Source: Paracoccaceae bacterium
GTDB lineage: Bacteria > Pseudomonadota > Alphaproteobacteria > Rhodobacterales > Rhodobacteraceae
Assembly (NCBI GenBank): GCA_902635985.1
Contig: CACPPZ010000003.1
Location: 19,614-83,613, forward strand
Reading direction: 5' to 3'
DNA: 64,000 nt
In this document: positions 57,096 to 64,000 of the stretch, one piece after another
Position numbering within the stretch: position 1 is the stretch's first letter
How the letters are laid out: every line of letters begins with the position of its first letter
The notes under the pieces: model-generated
Seen by the model: only the letters and a program-made list of their open reading frames with translations
The model's database searches: none
Told to the model about the DNA's origin: nothing
Position numbers and translations under genes: made by a program

Positions 57096-58502
57096 CTAAA
57101 CTGATGGATAACAGAAGCTATCTGTAGAGCAATCGCCACCCTCTAGTCTAATTTGGTGAGAACGCATGTTCTCAGGAAAATTTACATAAAAATCGGCATC
57201 CAGGGTCAGACCCCCGTTTTCACCAACATTTGCCATGACCATTTGCCCCCCTTCGTGATGGGGATAGAATTGATCGTCCCAGGTCGAGTATAGGGAATTA
57301 GTCCAATAGACACGTTTCCCATCACGGCTGACTTCAACCATCTGTGGTCCATAAACAAAATCTTTACCATTTGGATGTTTTGTTTCTTTGGCAATGCCAC
57401 CCAACTCAACTTTTCCTGCAAGAACAGGGTTGAATGGATCTGAAACGTCATATTGGTGCATTTCTCCGATACCCCAGCATGCAACATAGAGATATTTATC
57501 ATCTAGGCTGAGATCGATATCTGTTACTAACGGTGGTACTGCGGAAAATCCTTTTAGTAGCTCTGGAAGATTTTCAGGGTCTTCGGGTCGTGGATCAATT
57601 GTAATCACTTTCTTCGCTTGCCATTTGCCATCTTCGCCACGCCACCAAGTAAAAATTGCCCCTTGTAAGTTTGTGGTATCCACAACTACGCCGCAGAAGC
57701 CATAAGATTTCGTTGGGTCATGCGCTGGTCTGATTTCAAGAGCCATTTGGTGATTTTCACCTAAGTCGATCGTTTGAATGTTTTTACGTGCCCTCAGATC
57801 CCAAAAGTGAATTGAATGTCCATATTTATTACTTAGTAAGTCTTCCGGTACCACGCCATTTTCGAATTGTGGGGGTAGGCCCCATTCCGAACTTACCATG
57901 TAGTCTTGTGGTAGGTTCCACCAGAAGTCGTAATGTTTATCTTGCTGGCCGCGATCCATCTCATAAATTCCAATTATGTCAAAAGTTTCGCAGTCCATTA
58001 TGAAGATACCGGGAGGCGACTCTGTGCCGTCTTCTCCGGATCCACCAAGTGTGGAGACATAAACGCCCTCTGGGCCACAGTGTATCGTGTGTGGACGTGA
58101 GTAACCGGTTTTTTCAAATAATTCCTCTGGTTCTATGACTTTATGAATTTTTGCCTTAAGTGGATCTTTGACATCAAAGATATAGATGCGACTTGATCTT
58201 ATACCTGGTACAATTAGGTAGCGTCGCTCTAGAAAGGCGTGTCCAGAAAGTGGAGACAACGATGAGGAGCAGGCGTTCCATCCAAAGTGATGAAATTCAT
58301 CTCCAATTGTTGGTACTATTATCTGATGAACGATTTCACCATAGGTTTTAGAATCTTTTCTTAAATCAATTACTGCCAAGCCATCATGATGTGATGTGTC
58401 TTTGCCAAGCATAATTGTAAACGCAAAATTTTCCACCGGTGCCCGCATCGCTAGTATAGGCGATGCATGAAAAGTGGGATCTGGTTTCATTGGTTTATTC
58501 AT
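57096..58502 (-). CDS. Selenium-binding protein 56 family / methanethiol oxidase (MtoX-like)
   Basis: DEFHHFGWNACSSSL, YSRPHTIHCGPEGVYVSTLGG, DKHYDFWWNLPQDYMVSSEWGLP, YGHSIHFWDL, EGGDCSTDSFCYP C-terminal. Confidence 0.92.
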   Translation of the reverse strand: MNKPMKPDPTFHASPILAMRAPVENFAFTIMLGKDTSHHDGLAVIDLRKDSKTYGEIVHQIIVPTIGDEFHHFGWNACSSSLSPLSGHAFLERRYLIVPGIRSSRIYIFDVKDPLKAKIHKVIEPEELFEKTGYSRPHTIHCGPEGVYVSTLGGSGEDGTESPPGIFIMDCETFDIIGIYEMDRGQQDKHYDFWWNLPQDYMVSSEWGLPPQFENGVVPEDLLSNKYGHSIHFWDLRARKNIQTIDLGENHQMALEIRPAHDPTKSYGFCGVVVDTTNLQGAIFTWWRGEDGKWQAKKVITIDPRPEDPENLPELLKGFSAVPPLVTDIDLSLDDKYLYVACWGIGEMHQYDVSDPFNPVLAGKVELGGIAKETKHPNGKDFVYGPQMVEVSRDGKRVYWTNSLYSTWDDQFYPHHEGGQMVMANVGENGGLTLDADFYVNFPENMRSHQIRLEGGDCSTDSFCYPSV

Positions 58503-58717
58503 ATTTTTCTCCCTTGTTTCCCCATTAAAAGGGTTATTTACACTGCCGCTGAAATATCCCCTACGTCAGCCAGACTGCATAGTAAGATGGTATTTTTTAC
58601 TTTTAGCCAAATGTTTAAGCTAGATCCCAATCTTCTATATTTGAAGAAGTAACATAAACTTTGATTCTCGCCAAATAGCCAGTCACCAAGGTCTTGAGAA
58701 CCTTACGTCATAACAAA

Positions 58718-59020
58718 TTAGGGCCCTTTAGCAGCTACTGTTCTCACAGTTTTAATAAACCTACTTTCGCTATCAGAGTTTTCTGACTTTCTAAATACCA
58801 AGTATAAATCTATTGGCATTTCGTGTGGTTCAAACGGGACAAAAGCAACGCCGGGTGGAGCGATATTACTCACCCAATTTGGTGCTAATGCAATTTCGAG
58901 ACCTTGGGCCACAAATTGTAAAAGTGTAGACTTGTCGATCAGTTCACACACAATATTTGGTTGGGCGCCAATTTTCCGAAAACTATTCCACAAGACCTCA
59001 TAAAAGATTGGTGGCGCCTG
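58718..59020 (-). pseudogene. Remnant of a LysR-family regulator (C-terminal effector domain only)
   Basis: APPIFYEVLWNSFRKIGAQPNIVCELIDKSTLLQFVAQGLEIALAP...PIDLYLVFRKSE; in-frame TGA just upstream, HTH missing. Confidence 0.65.
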
Positions 59021-59111
59021 TCATAGTGCTATGATCTTAAGTAATTCTCTAGAACTTACAGAAATATTTCACAGTTTCGCTTGGCAAGTGAAATTAAACA
59101 TTATCATTATT

Positions 59112-59999
59112 TTATGCGGGTCGATTGAAAGCAGATAAGACCTGTGCAGCAAGCGCCTTCGTATTTTCGTTTGGATTAACTGCAGTGCGAAGCACTATTT
59201 GTGTATAAGGAAGCTTGGGTAGCTCATCATTTATACAAATTGGTTGGTTTGCATTTCGAATGCGGCTGAATGGTAAAGCTGCTACCGCCAAATCTGCGCG
59301 AACGGCTGCAAGCTGTGATTCTGAAACATTCGAAAGATAAGCAATTTGATATGGGATTCCAGCGTATTTCAATGCATCAAGTGCTGCTATTCGCCAGGGG
59401 CATCCAACAGGCGCCACAGCCAAGCGCAATGGGCGCTCCTTGAGGCATTGTCCGTTTTTATGAACTGCCCATGCTAAGGGTTGCTCGAAGAGCAGCCTAT
59501 CTCTTTCCTCAAGAGGCGCGCCGCCGCCAGTGGTTAGAATCGCAATGTCTAATTCACCGTTCGCGAGCATCAGAGCCAGATCCTGAGCATCGCCAGACAC
59601 TATCTCAACGGTCACACGTGCGTGCGCTTGAGAAAATCCGGACAATATCTCTGGCATACGTGTCTCTGAATTTTCGAGACATAGACCTACCCGTACCAGA
59701 CCTTCAATATTTGGGCTTTGCAGTTCGGCAACGGCGGTATCATGGGCTTGGACTATACGATGTGCGTGAGGCATCAAACGCTCTCCCACATCGGACATAC
59801 GCATTGTACCAGCTGCCCTTTGAAAAATAGGTGCGCCGACAAGCTGTTCTAGTTTCTTCATCTGCATTGATACTGCCGCAGATGACCGAGCAACACGCTC
59901 TGATGCTAATTTCACTGAACCCGTGTCGGCAACGGCAATGAACGTTTTCAACAAGTCGATGTCAAATCTCATCGAGTTGGATGTTAAATGTAAGTTCAT
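59112..59999 (-). CDS. LysR-family transcriptional regulator
   Basis: RFDIDLLKTFIAVADTGSVKLASERVARSSAAVSMQMKKLEQLVGAPIFQR. Confidence 0.92.
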   Translation of the reverse strand: MNLHLTSNSMRFDIDLLKTFIAVADTGSVKLASERVARSSAAVSMQMKKLEQLVGAPIFQRAAGTMRMSDVGERLMPHAHRIVQAHDTAVAELQSPNIEGLVRVGLCLENSETRMPEILSGFSQAHARVTVEIVSGDAQDLALMLANGELDIAILTTGGGAPLEERDRLLFEQPLAWAVHKNGQCLKERPLRLAVAPVGCPWRIAALDALKYAGIPYQIAYLSNVSESQLAAVRADLAVAALPFSRIRNANQPICINDELPKLPYTQIVLRTAVNPNENTKALAAQVLSAFNRPA

Positions 60000-60166
60000 T
60001 AGTGTATATTAAGAAATACTGAATATAGCTGTCAACAGATTTTGATTTACTGAATGATAGTTATTGAATTAGTCTTGAAAAAGATTCTTAAATTTCATGC
60101 TTTAGTACTGCTGAAGTAAGGGCTTATGAAACTTATTTCTGGCATTACAGAATATACAAAATAAAA

Positions 60167-61588
60167 TTGAATAGCAGCTTGCTAAATGAAATCGAAATGA
60201 CAATAATCGATACGCCGAAAAAAATTCCATCTGTGAATATTCTTATGAATACTCCATCTGTGCAGAAACTGGTTAGCATGCATGGTGTGGTTTTGGTCAC
60301 GCGATGCGTTCAAAGTGTCTTGATAAATTTACGCCAGAATATATTGGCCGGTGAGTCCACGAATATGGCTGCGCTGGTCCAATCAGTTTTTGAAGAGATA
60401 GAGCGCGTTTTACTTCCATCGATCCGACCAGTTTATAATCTAACCGGTACAGTACTACACACCAACCTCGGCCGGGCCTCTCTGCCTGAGTCTGCAATAC
60501 GGGCAATGGTTAATGTTGCCCGAGGCGCGAGCAATGTAGAATTTGATTTAAAAACAGGCAAACGTGGTGATCGACATAAGCATGCTGAAATTTTGATATG
60601 CCAATTGACTGGGGCAGATGCTGCCCTCGTTGTCAACAATAACGCCGCTGCTGTTTTGCTGACGCTAAACTGCTTAGCGCGTCGCAAGGAGGTTCCTGTT
60701 TCACGCGGTGAGCTGATTGAGATTGGTGGATCTTTCCGAATGCCGGATATCATGGCCCGCGCAGGTTGTAAGCTGGTTGAGGTTGGTACAACCAATCGTA
60801 CGAACGAAGCAGATTTTAAGGCAGCAATTAGTTCTAGGACTGCGTTAATAATGAAGGTTCATACTAGTAACTTTGAGATTAAAGGGTTTACCAAAAGTGT
60901 TCCAGAGAGAGAGCTCTCTAGGATTGCACATAATCACGACTTACCCTTCATTATAGATTTGGGCAGTGGCACGCTTGTTGACCTAGAGTCTTATAACCTC
61001 CCTCATGAAACAACTGTCTCTGATGCATTGAAATCTGGCGCTGATCTGGTGACCTTTAGTGGTGACAAGCTTCTTGGGGGACCACAGTCAGGGATAATTG
61101 CTGGTCGCCGTGATTTGATAGAAAAGATCAAGCGAAGCCCGATGACTCGGGCTATGCGGCCTGACAAAGTTACTTTGGCTGCCCTGCAGGCCGTTCTCTG
61201 CCTGTATACGGACACTAAACGTTTGGCTGAAGAGTTACCGACTTTGCGCCTTCTTACCCGTGACCCTGTCGAAATTGAAAATCTGGCGCATCGTCTGTCA
61301 AAGGTGCTTCAGGAGTACTTAGAGCTGTGTGAAATTACAGTTGAACAAACATATAGCCAGGTGGGCAGCGGAGCATTGCCGGTAGACATGCTGCAAAGCG
61401 CTGCGCTTAAGATAGCACGGCCTGATCTTCGACGTTCCGGCAAAACTCTGGAAAAGCTTGCTCAGTCCTTTCGGACACTACAAATTCCAGTAATTGGCCG
61501 TATTTCTGGTGATGCGCTTTGGTTCGACCTTAGGTGTCTCGAAGACGAAAAGGGCTTTGTTGAAAACTTGCAGGGCTTAAAAGCCTGA
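60167..61588 (+). CDS. selA: L-seryl-tRNA(Sec) selenium transferase
   Basis: NLTGTVLHTNLGRASLPESAI, DLGSGTLVDLESYNLPHE, TFSGDKLLGGPQSGIIAGRRDLIEKIKRSPMTRAMRPDK; followed by selB and tRNA-Sec. TTG start (ATG 60197 possible). Confidence 0.96.
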   Translation: MNSSLLNEIEMTIIDTPKKIPSVNILMNTPSVQKLVSMHGVVLVTRCVQSVLINLRQNILAGESTNMAALVQSVFEEIERVLLPSIRPVYNLTGTVLHTNLGRASLPESAIRAMVNVARGASNVEFDLKTGKRGDRHKHAEILICQLTGADAALVVNNNAAAVLLTLNCLARRKEVPVSRGELIEIGGSFRMPDIMARAGCKLVEVGTTNRTNEADFKAAISSRTALIMKVHTSNFEIKGFTKSVPERELSRIAHNHDLPFIIDLGSGTLVDLESYNLPHETTVSDALKSGADLVTFSGDKLLGGPQSGIIAGRRDLIEKIKRSPMTRAMRPDKVTLAALQAVLCLYTDTKRLAEELPTLRLLTRDPVEIENLAHRLSKVLQEYLELCEITVEQTYSQVGSGALPVDMLQSAALKIARPDLRRSGKTLEKLAQSFRTLQIPVIGRISGDALWFDLRCLEDEKGFVENLQGLKA

Positions 61589-63513
61589 TGATTGTTGCAA
61601 CATCTGGGCATGTGGACCACGGTAAGACTGAGTTAATAAAAGCACTGACGGGTACCAATACAGATCGTTTGCCAGAAGAAAAGGCGCGTGGGCTGACGGT
61701 AGATCTTGGGTTCGCCTACAACATTTTGCCAGACGGTGAGATCCTAGGGTTTGTTGATGTACCTGGACACGAGAAGTTTATTCGCAATATGCTGGCGGGT
61801 GTAGCCGGAATTGATTTGGGTCTTTTGGTAATAGCAGCAGATGATGGTGTCATGCCTCAAACGCGTGAGCATCTTGCTATACTTGATCTACTTGGCATCA
61901 GAAACATTATAATTGTATTGACTAAGATTGATCGTGTGGCACCAGAAGACCTGTCAGCGGTTAGTAAGCAGGTTAATAACTTTCTTAAAGAACAAGGACA
62001 TCGGGACCATGCACTTTATCCCGTTTGTGCTCCTACAGGAATTGGGATTGAGGCTCTAAAAGAAGAGCTAACTTTCCGTGCTAAATATCGAAAACCTAAG
62101 GTGGTTCGCGGTTACTTCAGAATGGCCATCGATCGAGCTTTTAATCTAAAAGGGGTGGGTTTGATTGTGACTGGAATGATATTCTCGGGAACCGTTCATA
62201 GTGGCGAGAGCTTGACGCTCTTATCACATGGAGCTTCTGTCCGTGTACGTGAGATACGGGTTCACAACCAAATACGTGCCAGCGCAAAGGCTGGTGAACG
62301 CTGCGCGCTGAGCATCGTTGGGCGTGGTGTAGGTGAAAAATCTATAAAGCGCGGCACATGGCTAGCGCATTCCGACCTAAATGTCCCGACAAAACGCATG
62401 GATGTTAACTTGCAAGTCTTAAAAACCGAAACTAATCCCTTAAAACATTGGACCCAAACACACTTGCATATTGGATCAGATCATTTGCCAGCAAGGGTTG
62501 CTGTTTTGTCAGGTGGAAACATTTCACCAGGAGCAAGTGGCCTAGCCCAACTGGTCCTGCCGCACAATGCATTTGCTCTTTGTGGAGACCGCTTTGTTCT
62601 GCGCGATCAATCTGCTCAACGTACAATTGCAGGTGGGCATATAATCGATCCATTCTCATCTAAACGTGGCCGGGCTAAACCGAGTCGCATTGCTATCTTA
62701 AAAGACATGAGTAAAGAAAACACAGCGGCGGTCCTTCAAGCATTGGCAACGCGTAGTGAAAGTGGTGTACAGTTGGAGCCATTTGCAATATCGCACAACC
62801 TCCCATCTGATAAAATAGATGCAATTATTGTTTCATTGGGATTATTGCGGGTCGGAGCTGTTCCAAAAGAGCGAATTTTTTGTGAGTCTCGGTGGCGCGG
62901 ATTAATGGCTCTAATTCGAAATGCGGTAGCCGGTATTCATAAAAGTAAGCCAAAATCTATTGGGGCAAGTATCAAGGACATACAACTACAACTTGGCGTC
63001 TATTTTGAGGAAGATATCCTGAAGCTAGCGCTAAAAATAATGATTTCTGAAAAACGAATATGCGTAAATGGTAGCCGGTTTCATTTGCCATCACATAATA
63101 TTCATATTTCTGAGCAAGAAAAAGATATTCTGACAATCGCGACGAATATTCTATCGCCAGATGGTGGTACTCCTCCAAGTCTACAGCAGGCAGCTCAACA
63201 AATTGGAACTGATGTTTCTGTACTCGAAAAGACCTTGAAAATTGGTGTAAAACTTGGTGATTTTATCCTAGTGGGAAAAAATCGCTACGTGCCTTCAACT
63301 TTAGTAATAAATCTTAAAATCAGTGCCAAGAAATTAGCTTCTAAATCAGTGGATGGGCTATTTTCAATAAGCGATTTTCGAGACGAGGTAAGTATGGGCA
63401 GAAATTTTATCATAGATGTGCTAGAATATTTTGACCAGGTGGGCTTTACTACACGTGTGGGTGACTTGCGTCGCTTGCGTCAGCCTATCTCAAAAGTTTT
63501 GGGTAAGAACTAA
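61588..63513 (+). CDS. selB: Selenocysteine-specific translation elongation factor
   Basis: [67 protein letters not shown]; winged-helix C-terminus. Confidence 0.96.
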   Translation: MIVATSGHVDHGKTELIKALTGTNTDRLPEEKARGLTVDLGFAYNILPDGEILGFVDVPGHEKFIRNMLAGVAGIDLGLLVIAADDGVMPQTREHLAILDLLGIRNIIIVLTKIDRVAPEDLSAVSKQVNNFLKEQGHRDHALYPVCAPTGIGIEALKEELTFRAKYRKPKVVRGYFRMAIDRAFNLKGVGLIVTGMIFSGTVHSGESLTLLSHGASVRVREIRVHNQIRASAKAGERCALSIVGRGVGEKSIKRGTWLAHSDLNVPTKRMDVNLQVLKTETNPLKHWTQTHLHIGSDHLPARVAVLSGGNISPGASGLAQLVLPHNAFALCGDRFVLRDQSAQRTIAGGHIIDPFSSKRGRAKPSRIAILKDMSKENTAAVLQALATRSESGVQLEPFAISHNLPSDKIDAIIVSLGLLRVGAVPKERIFCESRWRGLMALIRNAVAGIHKSKPKSIGASIKDIQLQLGVYFEEDILKLALKIMISEKRICVNGSRFHLPSHNIHISEQEKDILTIATNILSPDGGTPPSLQQAAQQIGTDVSVLEKTLKIGVKLGDFILVGKNRYVPSTLVINLKISAKKLASKSVDGLFSISDFRDEVSMGRNFIIDVLEYFDQVGFTTRVGDLRRLRQPISKVLGKN

Positions 63514-63521
63514 AAATATGT

Positions 63522-63617
63522 GGAAGAGGATCGCACCCTGGTGGGGCGCCTAGACTTCAAATCTAGTGAGAGGCGTACCACGTCTCTGGTGGGTTCGACT
63601 CCCACGCTCTTTCGCCA
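63522..63617 (+). tRNA. selC: tRNA-Sec (anticodon TCA)
   Basis: Roughly 96 nt with long variable arm; anticodon arm CTAGA-CTTCAAA-TCTAG; GGTTCGACTCC T-arm; encoded CCA; immediately after selB. Confidence 0.95.
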
Positions 63618-63671
63618 AAAATTTAGTTTGACAAAAAATTGGTTCTTTGTCTTTGAATGGCCACTAGAGTG

Positions 63672-64000
63672 CTAGCTTTCGACCTGTATCTGAGCTGGTT
63701 CGTTAGTCTGTATAACTTGGCCAATTACTGCGCATGGTACGACACTATTATTTTTAAGGTCGGTCAAAAGTGTCTTAAGCCGGGCTTTTGGTACGGACAT
63801 TAATAAGCCACCAGAGGTCTGCGCATCTGCTAACAAGAGTTGATGGTTGTGGTCTATATCAGCCGAAAATGTTGTTAGTGGCGCTGCGGTTTTTAGATTG
63901 CGCTCACTGCCTGATGGGCAGAGGCCCTTATTAAGGAGGTTCTCTACACCGCGGAAGAACGGTATTTTGGAATAGAACAGTTTGGCACCAAGTTTTTTTT
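63672..64000 (-). CDS. selD: Selenide, water dikinase (partial, N-terminus off the window)
   Basis: Reverse-strand reading LLLADAQTSGGLLMSVPKARLKTLLTDLKNNSVVPCAVIGQVIQTNEPAQIQVES; the DAQTSGGLL motif is typical of SelD. Not in the ORF track because truncated. Confidence 0.9.
   Translation of the reverse strand, partial: KKLGAKLFYSKIPFFRGVENLLNKGLCPSGSERNLKTAAPLTTFSADIDHNHQLLLADAQTSGGLLMSVPKARLKTLLTDLKNNSVVPCAVIGQVIQTNEPAQIQVES

Noticed and set aside
57096-61588. Functional link between 'selenium-binding' SBP56 and the nearby selABC genes
   Set aside because: Proximity only; SBP56/MtoX family members act as methanethiol oxidases and do not require Sec incorporation.
1-64000. CRISPR arrays, IS elements, prophage genes
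   Set aside because: No regularly spaced repeats, transposase motifs or structural phage genes were recognised; the only mobile-element trace is the integrase stub at 42429.

Overview
The window looks like a chromosomal segment of a low-GC marine-type alphaproteobacterium. It is densely coding, and TTG/GTG starts are common. Most genes belong to small-molecule uptake and catabolism modules:
- a BMP-type nucleoside ABC transporter with a CodA-like deaminase, beside a Rieske oxygenase
- two DadA-like paralogs, a BKACE enzyme and a TRAP transporter
- a 2-aminoethylphosphonate-type (AepXVW-like) ABC transporter next to a PuuA-like glutamine synthetase, an ALDH and an Fe-ADH
- protocatechuate-dioxygenase-like subunits and an HcnABC/opine-oxidase-like module with a DapA-family lyase
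- an SBP56/methanethiol-oxidase gene
The right end carries a selenocysteine locus (selA, selB, tRNA-Sec, selD partial). The accessory elements are a tRNA-Met with an integrase remnant and a BstYI/BglII-like restriction endonuclease plus C5-methyltransferase.
The observations I rate highest are: (1) a tight GT2 / nucleosidase-like / spore-photoproduct-lyase-like radical SAM / SDR cassette at 9.2-12.7 kb in what is otherwise a non-sporulator context; (2) just downstream, a candidate small RNA with anti-Shine-Dalgarno loops (TCCTCCTCCC) and a strong terminator, resembling the alphaproteobacterial 'cuckoo'/CcsR sRNAs; (3) the AEP-type transporter linked to a gamma-glutamylation-like enzyme set with no recognisable C-P-cleaving enzyme in the window; (4) a CueR-like regulator with a MerR-type operator controlling a DUF4396-like membrane protein. 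All functional assignments were made by reading the sequence; no database search was run.
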